From an uncultured Clostridia bacterium (GTDB lineage Bacteria; Bacillota; Clostridia; Saccharofermentanales; Saccharofermentanaceae), in contig CAMJPC010000006.1 in assembly GCA_946407705.1 (NCBI GenBank), positions 1 to 43,752 of the forward strand: DNA of 43,752 bases. The letters run 5' to 3'. The notes under the pieces are model-generated. The model saw only the letters and a program-made list of their open reading frames with translations, searched no databases and was not told the DNA's origin. The position numbers and the translations under genes were made by a program. This document shows, piece after piece, positions 7,139 through 15,763 of the stretch; positions within the stretch are counted from its first letter, which is position 1; each line of letters opens with the position of its first letter.

Positions 7139-8584
7139 TTACTGTGATTGCGTGCGGAACTTAACTACTCTCAATGTTGAAGGTACGCGGTCATCAACAC
7201 GGAAATATACGTTAGGATCCTTACTCTTGACGGTTACCGGAACTTCAATGATACCTTCTTTGTTATTCGGCATCGAATCATAGTCGAGCGTAGCGATGAT
7301 ATCCTTAGAAGTAAGCGCGTTTATCGTATTTCTCCGGCCGACTATCCTTAGCTGAACCTCATCAACCGGGAATGATACGGTAACATCCTGTCTTTCTTCC
7401 GGATATGAGATCGGAACGGTAATGTTCCTGCTGACGACCGGATTGTTATCGATCTGGATATAAAGCCAGAGGAACAGCGAAAGAATGAACGATACGATCA
7501 GGAAAATGACTCTGGTTGTCATGCTTACACGCTGGGCATTGGTTGTCTGATCGGCTTCCTTTGTCTTTATGATAAGAGGAGTATTGGCTTCTTTAGCAGC
7601 CTCTGTCCCCTTGTTTTCAGACTGTTCGGAAGCAGTGGGCGTCTTCTCTGCTGCTTCAGCGGTAGCAGGACGCTTGCGGAACCTGTCGAAGATCCTCGAG
7701 ATTCCGCTCTTCCCGGATTCGCTTGCCGTAAGTCCGAGAAGATATGAGAGATTTGCTTCGAGTTCTTTTGAATCGCGCATCTCAAAGAGTCTTCCGTTTA
7801 CGGCTATGGAAGTCTTTCCTCTCTCTTCTGAAACGACTACCACAACGGTATCACCCATCTCGCTCGCACCGATTGCAGCCCTGTGTCTGGTACCTGTACG
7901 CTCGAGTGCATGCATAGTAACTGAAAGCGGAACATGGCAGCGTGCTGCAATGATCCTTCCGTCTCTGATGAGAAGTCCGCCGTCATGCATGGGCGAACCC
8001 TTGTAGAAAATGCTCTGAAGAACCGAGCTGGTAACAGAAGAATCAAACCTGACTACGTTCTCCTGAGATAGAAGCTCATCAAGCTTTGTCTTTCTCTCGA
8101 TCAGAATGAGCGCACCGGTATAGGATCTTCCCATCTCTTTGCATGCGATGCATATCTCATTGATAAACGCTGTTAACTCGGTATTGTTAGGTTTTTCCTG
8201 ATGTCTGAAAGGATCCGTAAACCTCGATGATGTACGAAGACCAACCGTCTCAAGGGCTCTTCTCAATTCAGGCTGGAACAATACTACGAAAAGGATCGCT
8301 ACAACGTAGAGCATCCTGTTGAAAATGAAGCCGACCATGTCGAGTCCCATTACACCGCAGAACATAACAAATATAAGGATCAGAACGATACCTTTGATGA
8401 GCTGCCATGCTCTCGTCTGTCTGATGAAGAGAAGGATCGTGTAAAACAGGAATGTAACGAGAAGAATATCTGCCGTGTAACGGAAAAAATCCCAGAAACT
8501 TCCGAAGAACAAAGTACCACTAGCAAGACTGTTTATAAGCTCGTTAATGAACTCAATAATCTGACTGATAAAAGTGGTCGACAT
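7139..8584 (-). CDS. cdaA: Diadenylate cyclase CdaA fused to a YbbR (CdaR-like) domain
   Basis: 481 residues. It makes the second messenger c-di-AMP from two ATP at the membrane. Three N-terminal membrane segments (about 35-54, 61-80, 90-105) precede the DAC catalytic domain (about 108-280), with the nucleotide motif MHDGG (200-203; the family usually has DGA) and GTRHRAA (231-237). A Thr/Ala/Glu-rich linker (about 300-350) leads to a fourth membrane segment (about 358-378) and one YbbR domain (about 383-470) placed outside the cell. In Bacillus, CdaA and its regulator CdaR are separate proteins, and CdaR has four YbbR domains. Here both are on one chain. The start at 8584 (ATG) is preferred over TTG at 8587, because AAAGGAG then sits 8 bases away. 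The Gly for Ala in DGA is unusual and needs biochemical testing. Confidence 0.9.
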   Translation of the reverse strand: MSTTFISQIIEFINELINSLASGTLFFGSFWDFFRYTADILLVTFLFYTILLFIRQTRAWQLIKGIVLILIFVMFCGVMGLDMVGFIFNRMLYVVAILFVVLFQPELRRALETVGLRTSSRFTDPFRHQEKPNNTELTAFINEICIACKEMGRSYTGALILIERKTKLDELLSQENVVRFDSSVTSSVLQSIFYKGSPMHDGGLLIRDGRIIAARCHVPLSVTMHALERTGTRHRAAIGASEMGDTVVVVVSEERGKTSIAVNGRLFEMRDSKELEANLSYLLGLTASESGKSGISRIFDRFRKRPATAEAAEKTPTASEQSENKGTEAAKEANTPLIIKTKEADQTTNAQRVSMTTRVIFLIVSFILSLFLWLYIQIDNNPVVSRNITVPISYPEERQDVTVSFPVDEVQLRIVGRRNTINALTSKDIIATLDYDSMPNNKEGIIEVPVTVKSKDPNVYFRVDDRVPSTLRVVKFRTQSQ

Positions 8585-8621
8585 CAATCAGGCTCCTTTG
8601 GAAGATTCTTTACAACAAATA

Positions 8622-8630
8622 ATTATAACA
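8622..8630 (-). promoter_or_regulatory. Internal promoter for cdaA (extended -10)
   Basis: TGTTATAAT on the minus strand, overlapping the nagA stop codon. A TTGTAT lies 15 bases upstream. It would give a leader of about 30 bases, letting cdaA be expressed apart from the upstream genes. Confidence 0.5.
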
Positions 8631-9747
8631 TAATAAAAGATGATACAAGCCTTCCTCGGGAAATCACGCACTTTAACCTCAACTTCTGATCAACGAAGTT
8701 TATATGGCAGTTTTGTTCACCGGGCACAATGCCTGATCTGATCCCGAGCCTTTTTGCGGGAGTATCCGTCAAAGCCTTGATAATATTGGTTTTGCCAATG
8801 CCGTATGAGAAAAGTCTTTCAGCTTCCTGCGAAAGATTGCTGACAGAGCCCGCAAGATTTCCCGAAGGTCCGAAATAAGTCCTTCCTCCGCGGGATTCAA
8901 CGGCTGTTCCGCCGAGATCATAGATCCCGTCAGGCATCCCTCCTGCCCTCATCGCGTCAGATATAACGATAATCCTTCCTTCAAAAAGCCCGAAAAGCAT
9001 TCTCAGCACTGTCGGATCAACATGTATGCCGTCACAGATGACCTCAATATATGAATCGGGATCATCGTAAGCAGCTCCGAGAGGACCAGGTTCACGCTTA
9101 AGACAGGGTTTCATGGCATTTAACGCATGTGTAAGCGAATTACCGCCGTTCTTAAAGAACTCGGCCGCTTTCTTGTAATCACAATCAGAATGTGCAAGCG
9201 AAATGACGTATTTGTCCTTGTATTCACGGACAAGTTCCATCGCCCCTTCTAATTCAGGTGCTATATCTATCATCCTTATAAGCCCGGGACAAGTATTCTC
9301 GACTTTCTCCAAGATAGACGCGAACTCATCAGCTGAAACAAGGTTATCGGAATTCTGGACACCGGATCTTGAAGAACTAAGAAAAGGTCCTTCAAGCCTT
9401 AATCCTGATATTGAAGCATAAGGGCCTTCGCATTGTGAAAGCTTTTCGGAAGCTTCGGATACGGCTTCAGCCGCTTTTAAGATGCTCTTCTCATCAAGCG
9501 ACATTAAAGTTGGAAGAAAATCAGATACTCCGAATTCCGGGAGTCTGGATGCAAGACTTACTATGTCATCAGCCTTACCGTCAGACACATCAAGTCCGAA
9601 AGAACCGTGAATGTGTGAATCAATGAATCCCGGCACTGCAAGCAGATTGCCCATGTCCCGCTCTTCGATCGCTTTTTTACCGTCATCGATCTCAATTTCG
9701 GGTATGGTCTTGCCGTCTGCAAGGACAATGTTAGTCAGGCGAAGCAT
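8623..9747 (-). CDS. nagA: N-acetylglucosamine-6-phosphate deacetylase
   Basis: 374 residues, normal length. It removes acetate from GlcNAc-6-phosphate to give glucosamine-6-phosphate, feeding glycolysis or recycling into cell-wall precursors. It is an amidohydrolase barrel: PGFIDSHIHG (39-48), metal-binding Glu119 in RLEGPF, His186 in AHSDC, His207 in THALNAM, and catalytic Asp264 in SDAMRAGG. All expected residues are present. The start codon shares one base with the stop of the upstream M28-like gene (TAATG), and there is no strong ribosome binding site, so translation is probably coupled. It sits directly before the CdaA fusion. Confidence 0.93.
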   Translation of the reverse strand: MLRLTNIVLADGKTIPEIEIDDGKKAIEERDMGNLLAVPGFIDSHIHGSFGLDVSDGKADDIVSLASRLPEFGVSDFLPTLMSLDEKSILKAAEAVSEASEKLSQCEGPYASISGLRLEGPFLSSSRSGVQNSDNLVSADEFASILEKVENTCPGLIRMIDIAPELEGAMELVREYKDKYVISLAHSDCDYKKAAEFFKNGGNSLTHALNAMKPCLKREPGPLGAAYDDPDSYIEVICDGIHVDPTVLRMLFGLFEGRIIVISDAMRAGGMPDGIYDLGGTAVESRGGRTYFGPSGNLAGSVSNLSQEAERLFSYGIGKTNIIKALTDTPAKRLGIRSGIVPGEQNCHINFVDQKLRLKCVISRGRLVSSFIML

Positions 9748-11219
9748 TACTTTTTCTTTTTGGTCGTTGCTTTGGTAGTCGCTTTAGTTGTAGCTTTTGC
9801 CGTGGTTTCAGTTGTGGTCTCTTCTGTCGTTTCCTCGGAAGACTCCGTCTCAGAAGGCTCTGCAACCTTTTTGGCTGTTGAAGTTGAAGTCTCGGGTGCA
9901 GACTGTCCTGCAACAGTCACTCTTGCTTCTTCTTTAGCCTTGCTTTCGACAAAAGATTCATACTGAGCCTTTGTCATGCCGTAGTCAGAACCCTTAAGAA
10001 GTGCTTCCACAATGATAAATGCAACGGCATTGATCCTGATCTGCAGCCTGTCTCCGCTGCAATCGATCTCACCGTCACCGTTACGGTCGTAGTCAGGCTC
10101 AACAAGAACGGAATCAAGGAACGCGGTCGAATCGTCGTTTGTCTTTCTGATCATTCCACCATAGTTCTGAAGGTTAAGATTCTTGGTCTCCTTCATGTCT
10201 TCCATGGTCGTGAAATTGTATTCAAAACTGTCGAAAAAGACTACCGGAATTCCTGCCTCATCGAAAACGATATAATCCGATTTATTTGCGGAGACCTCAT
10301 TATAGATATCTTCAGTCTGATCACCGTTAAGATCGGTCTTTACACCTGATTCGTTGTAATAAAGGTCAAAACCATAGTTCGTATAAAGAGTATTGGCAAA
10401 GCAGACGTCATAAGCCTGATAAAGCTTTCTGCGCATCTTGTATCTGTTCTCGTTATTGAGTGACTTATATCCTGAAGACGCATAAACCTTATCGCCTGCA
10501 TAAAGGCTTTCCACGCAGTACATTACATCGATAATTGACTTTTCTTCGGAAGAAAGAGAATTAAAGAATTCCCTTGCTCCTGCAAAATCGTCATTACCGG
10601 CACCAAAAGCCACAAAATAAACGTCATAAGAGAATTCAGGATATGTAGAGAATGCTTTCATTGCAGTAAGAAGACAAGCAGTACCTGACGCATTATCAGA
10701 AATGCCGTCATAAGAATACTCCAAAGCCGTAGTCTCTGATGTTTCAGAACCTTTTCTGACGGTAGTGCTCTTGGCCGTACTCTTCTTTATCTCGATAGGA
10801 GCGCTGTCATAGTGAGCACCGATGATCGCGATCCTGTGCTTTGTAGCAGATTTGCCGTCAGAATTCTCATCATAGAAACCCGTTCCAGGGATCTTTACGA
10901 TATAGTTTGCAGATGTACCGTTTTTTGTAGTAAAAGACTGTACTTCAGGCTTATAGTTAAGCTTGATCATTTCCTCTTTGATGGCTTCACCTGCACTCTT
11001 CTCACCTGCAGAATAAGGTCTTCTGTCAGGGAAATCGGCGGCGAGTTTTCTTGCAAAATCAGAACCGTAACTGCCGTAGTCTGCGGGCTTTACCTTCTTG
11101 TCATTTCCGGATTTACATGCAGTAAGCATCATTGATGACATCATGAATACTATAAGTGAGGCTGCAACAGCCTTTACCAGCATGTTTTTCTTAATGTTCG
11201 TCTTAAAATGCTTTATCAC
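9747..11219 (-). CDS. M28 peptidase-like lipoprotein with degenerate active site
   Basis: 490 residues. The signal peptide ends in LTAC (Cys35), indicating a lipid-anchored extracellular protein. The core is an M28 aminopeptidase fold: HYDS (137-140) and SDNASG (174-179) keep the first zinc His and bridging Asp. The usual GAEE with the catalytic Glu reads GAGND (206-210), and the final His of the family is not seen near YNFTTMED. It is probably a non-catalytic relative. A perfect EF-hand-like calcium loop, DYDRNGDGEID, lies at 376-386, with a weaker DLNGDQTED at 297-304. The C-terminus is a Thr/Lys/Glu-rich tail of ATTK repeats, likely threading the cell wall. The start is GTG, with GAGG 11 bases upstream. 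It overlaps nagA by one base. Confidence 0.75.
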   Translation of the reverse strand: MIKHFKTNIKKNMLVKAVAASLIVFMMSSMMLTACKSGNDKKVKPADYGSYGSDFARKLAADFPDRRPYSAGEKSAGEAIKEEMIKLNYKPEVQSFTTKNGTSANYIVKIPGTGFYDENSDGKSATKHRIAIIGAHYDSAPIEIKKSTAKSTTVRKGSETSETTALEYSYDGISDNASGTACLLTAMKAFSTYPEFSYDVYFVAFGAGNDDFAGAREFFNSLSSEEKSIIDVMYCVESLYAGDKVYASSGYKSLNNENRYKMRRKLYQAYDVCFANTLYTNYGFDLYYNESGVKTDLNGDQTEDIYNEVSANKSDYIVFDEAGIPVVFFDSFEYNFTTMEDMKETKNLNLQNYGGMIRKTNDDSTAFLDSVLVEPDYDRNGDGEIDCSGDRLQIRINAVAFIIVEALLKGSDYGMTKAQYESFVESKAKEEARVTVAGQSAPETSTSTAKKVAEPSETESSEETTEETTTETTAKATTKATTKATTKKKK

Positions 11220-11246
11220 AATATCGATAACCTCAAAAACTATGTC

Positions 11247-12311
11247 TTACGGACATATTACTATAAGTCTTCTGGCAAGCAGCTTCATTGCTTCGGGCTT
11301 TTCGATGTCACGGATGACCCACTCGAGCTTGCCCTCAGCATTCTTATCATAATCAACGATGCTTGCCGTTTTACTCTTATTCTTATCAAAATTCTCCTCA
11401 AGAGCCTTTCTGATCATTGCTTCAGACACACCGTCGAGCCTGACGGAAAGTCCGAGTTTTGCATAGATCGGCTTGAGATATGTACGAGCCTTCTCGGGAA
11501 GCGATGAATAAAGGCTGATCGCCAATGCTTCACCCTCAGAATAATTCATGAATCTGAAATAGCCTTCAATTGCGGAAGCAATCTCATCACCAAACGTAAG
11601 AAGCATCGGATTCTTGCGTTCCAGCGCTGCTCTTGCGGCATAGACCCTGTTAAGGAAAAGCCTTATGTCAGAAGGATCGCTGTCTGCAAGCGTTGAAAGC
11701 TCTGACAAAAGTCCGGGATCAGCCAGGACACCGTAACGGATTACCTGTGCATAACCATTTGAGCGGTATTTTGCAGGCACTGTAGGCAGGAAAACCGGAT
11801 CAATAAAGACTGCGTTCTGGCAGTTATCAACACAAGCGGCATCTTTATGCTTTCCGGAGTTCACATATGACTTGATCGACACGGCAGAATCTATCATAGC
11901 GCCCAAAGTTGTCGGAATCACAATGAATCCCGGTCTTTCGGTATACAGAGAAACAGCCATGGATGCACAATCGATGACTCCACCGCCGCCGAAAGCTATT
12001 ACGCAGTCACATGGGCCAAAATCAAACTCGGTAAGATCAGCGATTATCCTCGCGACCGTCTTCAGATCTTTATTATTATCCTGTGCTTCAATGGTGATCA
12101 GGTAAGGCTTGATATCCCTTAAGACAAACTGATCCTCGATCTTGTTATAGTAAAAGCCGCTCACCTGGCGGTCAGATACTATGGCGACCTTGATTCCGCC
12201 GCTTCTAGCTTCTTTCTGAAGTACTTCGAGCATGTAACCCGCTGCAAATTCAGCAGCGATACCCGCTCCAACGAAGCAGTCGAAATTTCTGTTACAGTCA
12301 AGTCTGTCCAA
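11247..12311 (-). CDS. 3-dehydroquinate synthase (AroB)-like protein, altered metal site
   Basis: 354 residues with the AroB/iron-alcohol-dehydrogenase fold. The NAD-binding glycine run FGGGGVID (107-114), IPTTLGAMIDS (132-142) and the substrate Lys in SIKSYVN (Lys147) match AroB. The three zinc ligands do not: AEVIKYG reads AQVIRYG (Gln189), GHTFGHA reads GDEIASA (Asp242), and the His before GEA reads Glu259 or Ser258. It is either a diverged enzyme with a different metal or substrate, or inactive. The start is a TTG at 12311, supported by GGAGG 6 bases upstream (12318-12322); no in-frame ATG lies near. It is first in the row leading to the M28-like gene, nagA and cdaA. It is not assigned aroB. 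Confidence 0.7.
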   Translation of the reverse strand: MDRLDCNRNFDCFVGAGIAAEFAAGYMLEVLQKEARSGGIKVAIVSDRQVSGFYYNKIEDQFVLRDIKPYLITIEAQDNNKDLKTVARIIADLTEFDFGPCDCVIAFGGGGVIDCASMAVSLYTERPGFIVIPTTLGAMIDSAVSIKSYVNSGKHKDAACVDNCQNAVFIDPVFLPTVPAKYRSNGYAQVIRYGVLADPGLLSELSTLADSDPSDIRLFLNRVYAARAALERKNPMLLTFGDEIASAIEGYFRFMNYSEGEALAISLYSSLPEKARTYLKPIYAKLGLSVRLDGVSEAMIRKALEENFDKNKSKTASIVDYDKNAEGKLEWVIRDIEKPEAMKLLARRLIVICP

Positions 12312-12340
12312 AATATGCCTCCGGGTCCCAAAAAGCTAAT

Positions 12341-12368
12341 TTGTATATTACCACAAAAGTGTTAGAAT
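12341..12368 (+). promoter_or_regulatory. Promoter of gltX-glnS
   Basis: TTGTAT, 16 bases, TAGAAT with an upstream TG (TGTTAGAAT, extended -10). The predicted leader is about 35 bases, too short for a T-box, and no T-box sequence is visible. Confidence 0.6.
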
Positions 12369-12409
12369 AAAGCGTCATATATATTCTTATTGATAAAAGA
12401 GGGCTCACA

Positions 12410-13861
12410 ATGACGATCAGAACGCGTTTTGCACCTAGTCCGACGGGCTTTATGCATGTCGGCAATTTGCGCACCGCACTTTATGAATACCTTGTCGCCA
12501 AGCACGCAGGCGGCACCTTTGTCCTTAGGATCGAAGATACCGACCGCGAACGTTATGTGGAAGGCGCTACACAGGTCATCTACGACACAATGAAGATTGC
12601 AGGGCTTGAGCATGATGAAGGTCCTGATATCGGGGGCGAATTCGGCCCCTATGTACAGAGTGAAAGGCTTTCCATGTATAAGCCTTATGCTGAGCAGCTC
12701 ATAAACGAGGGCAAGGCTTACAGATGCTTCTGTACCAAGGAAAGACTTGAGAGCCTCAGAGAAAACGCTGATGGCGTTGTCGGTTACGACCGTCACTGCC
12801 GTGATCTCTCAGCTGAAGAGATCGAAGCAAACCTCAACGCAGGTATCCCCTATGTCATCAGACAGAAGATGCCTCTTGACGGTGAGACTACTTACCACGA
12901 TTTCGTATACGGAGACATCACTTTCCCCAACAAGGATCTTGATGACCAGATCCTCATCAAGACTGACGGTTTCCCTACTTACAACTTCGCAAACGTAATC
13001 GATGACCATACTATGGGCATCACACACGTAGTCAGAGGAAGCGAGTATCTTTCTTCCACGCCCAAGTACAACCTTCTTTATGAAGCTTTCGGCTGGGAGA
13101 TCCCGACATACATCCATCTCCCTCTCATAATGGGCAAGTCTGTTGACGAAGAAGGCAAAGAAGTTATTTCCAAGCTTTCAAAGCGTCACGGTTCAACGGG
13201 ATTCATCGATCTCATCAATGAAGGTTATCTTCCTGAAGCGATCATCAACTATATCGCCCTTCTCGGCTGGGCTCCCAAGGATACACGCGAGATATTCAGC
13301 CTTGAAGAACTCGTCAAAGAGTTTGACGTCAGCGGCATTTCAAAGTCCCCTGCCGTCTTCGACTACGATAAGCTCGCCTGGGTCAACGCAGAGCACATCA
13401 AGGCTATGTCAGATGAAGAATTCCTCACTCATGCCAAGCCTTTCTACGATGAGGCAGGAGTTGATCCTTCCTGCTATGCCCTTCTCGCTGAGCTTTTAAA
13501 GCCCAGGATCACGAAATTCACCGAGATCACCGAGAAGCTTTCTTTCATCAAGAACTACGGCGATTTCGAGCTTGAGCTTTTCGAACATAAGAAGAGTAAA
13601 TCCACTCTCGAATCTTCAAAGGAGATGCTCGAAAAGGCTATCCCCGTTCTTGAAGATCTTGATTGGGACAGAGAAGCGATCACCGAAGCCATGAAAACGC
13701 TGGCAGAGAGCCTTGAGGTCAAGAACTCAGTAGTCATGTGGCCTGTAAGAATTGCAGCTGCAGGTGTCTCGGTAACTCCCGGCGGATGCGCTGAAGTTAT
13801 GCTCCTTCTCGGCAAGGAAGAATCACTCAAGAGAATTAAATACGCTTATTCAAGGCTTTGA
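12410..13861 (+). CDS. gltX: Glutamyl-tRNA synthetase
   Basis: 483 residues, standard length for bacterial GltX. It charges tRNA-Glu with glutamate using ATP. The class I signature is seen as PSPTGFMHVGNLRTALY (HIGH motif as HVGN, residues 9-25) and the KMSKS equivalent as KLSKRHG (around 241-247). The C-terminal helical anticodon-binding region is complete. GAGGG lies 6 bases before the ATG. glnS follows after 15 bases, so both form one operon. A companion GlnRS suggests this GluRS need not mischarge tRNA-Gln, though that depends on whether GatCAB is present elsewhere. Confidence 0.97.
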   Translation: MTIRTRFAPSPTGFMHVGNLRTALYEYLVAKHAGGTFVLRIEDTDRERYVEGATQVIYDTMKIAGLEHDEGPDIGGEFGPYVQSERLSMYKPYAEQLINEGKAYRCFCTKERLESLRENADGVVGYDRHCRDLSAEEIEANLNAGIPYVIRQKMPLDGETTYHDFVYGDITFPNKDLDDQILIKTDGFPTYNFANVIDDHTMGITHVVRGSEYLSSTPKYNLLYEAFGWEIPTYIHLPLIMGKSVDEEGKEVISKLSKRHGSTGFIDLINEGYLPEAIINYIALLGWAPKDTREIFSLEELVKEFDVSGISKSPAVFDYDKLAWVNAEHIKAMSDEEFLTHAKPFYDEAGVDPSCYALLAELLKPRITKFTEITEKLSFIKNYGDFELELFEHKKSKSTLESSKEMLEKAIPVLEDLDWDREAITEAMKTLAESLEVKNSVVMWPVRIAAAGVSVTPGGCAEVMLLLGKEESLKRIKYAYSRL

Positions 13862-13876
13862 TAAGGAGTATTCGTT

Positions 13877-15541
13877 ATGGCAGAAAGTAAGAATTTCATA
13901 GAGCAGATCATCGACGAAGAGCTCAAAGAAGGCGGCAGAGTCTACGGTAAAAAAGTACACACCAGATTCCCTCCTGAACCGAACGGCTATCTTCACATCG
14001 GCCACGCCAAGGCTCTGGAGATCGACTTCGGAACAGCCGAGAAATACGGCGGTCTTTGTAACCTCAGAATGGATGACACCAACCCCACCAAAGAGGATGA
14101 GGAATTCGTTGAGGCCATCAAGGAAGACATACACTGGCTCGGTCACGACTGGGGTGACAGATTCTTCTATGCTTCCGAATATTTCGAGAAGATGTATGAA
14201 TTCGCCATCGAGCTCATTAACAAGGGCCTCGCATATGTTTGCGAGCTTACACCCGAGCAGATGCGCGACATGAGAGGCGACACGCAGACACCTGCAACCT
14301 CTCCTTACCGTGACAGGCCGATCGAAGAGAGCCTCGATCTTTTCAAGAGAATGAGAGCCGGCGAGTTTGAGGACGGAAAGATGACTCTCCGTGCCAAGAT
14401 CGATCTTGCTTCAGGCAACTTCAACATGAGAGACCCTGTTATCTACAGGATCAATCATCTGCCTCACCACAGAACCGGAAACGAATGGTGCATCTATCCC
14501 ATGTACGACTTCGCTCATCCGATCGAAGACGCACTTGAAGGCATCACCCACTCCCTCTGCTCACTCGAATTCGAGGCACACAGGCCTCTTTACGATTGGG
14601 TGGTAAACAACATTTCCGTTGAGTGCAAGCCCCGTCAGATCGAGTTCGCAAGACTCGGAATCACCCACACCGTCCTTTCCAAGAGAAAGCTCCGTGCCAT
14701 GATCGAAGCAGGTATCGTTGACGGATGGGATGACCCCAGAATGCCTACTCTTTGCGGTCTCAGGAGAAGAGGCTACACACCTGCCTCCATTCACAACTTC
14801 AGTGCAAGAAACGGTGTTGCTAAAGTTAACAGTGTTGTTGACTTCGCATTCCTCGAATACTGCCTCAGAGAAGATCTTAACGAGCATGCAAAGCGTGTAA
14901 TGGCTGTTATCAACCCCGTTAAGCTTATCATCGACAACTATCCTGAGGGCAAGGTCGAAGAAGTCGACGTTGAGAACAACCCCAAGGACGAGAATGCAGG
15001 CACACGTAAGGTTACTTTCTCAAGAGAACTCTACATCGAACAGGAAGATTTCATGGAAGTACCTGCGCCCAAGTATTTCAGACTCTTCCCCGGCAACGAG
15101 GTACGTCTCAAGTCTGCTTACATCGTCAAGTGCGTATCCTGCGAAAAGGATGCTGACGGCAACGTTACGGTAATTCACTGCACTTACGATCCCGATTCCA
15201 GAGGCGGTGATCCTGCTGACGGAAGAAAGATCAAGTCAACCATTCACTGGGTTGATGCCACTAATTCCATCGACGCAGAGATCAGACTTTATAACAGGCT
15301 CTTCACTACCGAGCAGCCTGATCTCGCTGACTGCAATTATCTTGATTTCATCAATCCCGATTCGCTCAAGATCATTAAAGGCGCAAAGCTTGAGAAATCT
15401 TTGGAGAACACGCAGCCTCAGGACAGATTCCAGTTCCTCAGAACGGGTTACTTCTGTGCTGACTCAAAGGATTCTAAACCCGGCCATCTTGTATTCAACA
15501 TGGCGGTATCTCTCAAAGACAGCTATAAGCCTGAGAATTAA
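13877..15541 (+). CDS. glnS: Glutaminyl-tRNA synthetase
   Basis: 554 residues, the bacterial GlnRS length. It charges tRNA-Gln with glutamine directly. Class I motifs are [15 protein letters not shown] (30-44) and VLSKRKL in place of MSKRKL. The C-terminal beta-barrel anticodon domain, absent in GluRS, is present and contains IHWVDA. AAGGAG precedes the ATG. Most Firmicutes make Gln-tRNA through the GatCAB route and lack GlnRS, so a GlnRS fits the subset of Clostridia that acquired one. Codon use looks like that of gltX, so I see no sign of recent transfer. Confidence 0.97.
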   Translation: MAESKNFIEQIIDEELKEGGRVYGKKVHTRFPPEPNGYLHIGHAKALEIDFGTAEKYGGLCNLRMDDTNPTKEDEEFVEAIKEDIHWLGHDWGDRFFYASEYFEKMYEFAIELINKGLAYVCELTPEQMRDMRGDTQTPATSPYRDRPIEESLDLFKRMRAGEFEDGKMTLRAKIDLASGNFNMRDPVIYRINHLPHHRTGNEWCIYPMYDFAHPIEDALEGITHSLCSLEFEAHRPLYDWVVNNISVECKPRQIEFARLGITHTVLSKRKLRAMIEAGIVDGWDDPRMPTLCGLRRRGYTPASIHNFSARNGVAKVNSVVDFAFLEYCLREDLNEHAKRVMAVINPVKLIIDNYPEGKVEEVDVENNPKDENAGTRKVTFSRELYIEQEDFMEVPAPKYFRLFPGNEVRLKSAYIVKCVSCEKDADGNVTVIHCTYDPDSRGGDPADGRKIKSTIHWVDATNSIDAEIRLYNRLFTTEQPDLADCNYLDFINPDSLKIIKGAKLEKSLENTQPQDRFQFLRTGYFCADSKDSKPGHLVFNMAVSLKDSYKPEN

Positions 15542-15560
15542 GTAATCACCAACCGCAAAG

Positions 15561-15583
15561 CCTGCCGTTACCGGCAGGTTTTT
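15561..15583 (+). terminator. Terminator of gltX-glnS
   Basis: A perfect 7-bp stem, CCTGCCG with CGGCAGG, loop TTAC, then TTTTT. Confidence 0.9.
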
Positions 15584-15616
15584 GTTTGCTTATAAATAAG
15601 TAAAAACCATATATTC

Positions 15617-15644
15617 TTTTTTCGATCGGTATATCCCGAAAAAA
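15617..15644. repeat. Inverted repeat upstream of the sigma-factor gene
   Basis: A perfect 8-base inverted repeat, TTTTTTCG and CGAAAAAA, separated by 12 bases, in the 222-base gap before the sigma gene. It is not followed by a T run and lies before the likely promoter, so a protein-binding site is more likely than a terminator. Unassigned. Confidence 0.45.
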
Positions 15645-15653
15645 TAATGAGAT

Positions 15654-15688
15654 TTTTGTCACAAAATACGATTACGTTTTGTTATATG
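15654..15688 (+). promoter_or_regulatory. Dyad and candidate promoter of the sigma operon
   Basis: Three spaced TTTTGT/ACAAAA elements (15654-15682) surround an extended -10-like TGTTATATG (15680-15688). A regulator binding the dyad would cover the promoter. No convincing -35 is seen, as expected if another sigma factor (possibly its own product) reads it. Confidence 0.4.
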
Positions 15689-15763
15689 AGGTGAAGGGCC
15701 ACATAAGGATCCTGAAAGCAAAAAGCAAAACGGCCCCTAAGTAAACGACAAGGAGATAAGTAA

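Noticed and set aside
9750..9830. Tandem DNA repeat
   Set aside because: The repeats only encode the Thr/Lys tail (ATTK units) of the M28-like lipoprotein; they are imperfect at DNA level.
12312..12409. T-box before gltX
   Set aside because: The leader is about 35 bases and lacks the T-box sequence.
12362..12796. A 144-residue minus-strand frame
   Set aside because: It is the complement of gltX, has no ribosome site and has shadow-like composition.
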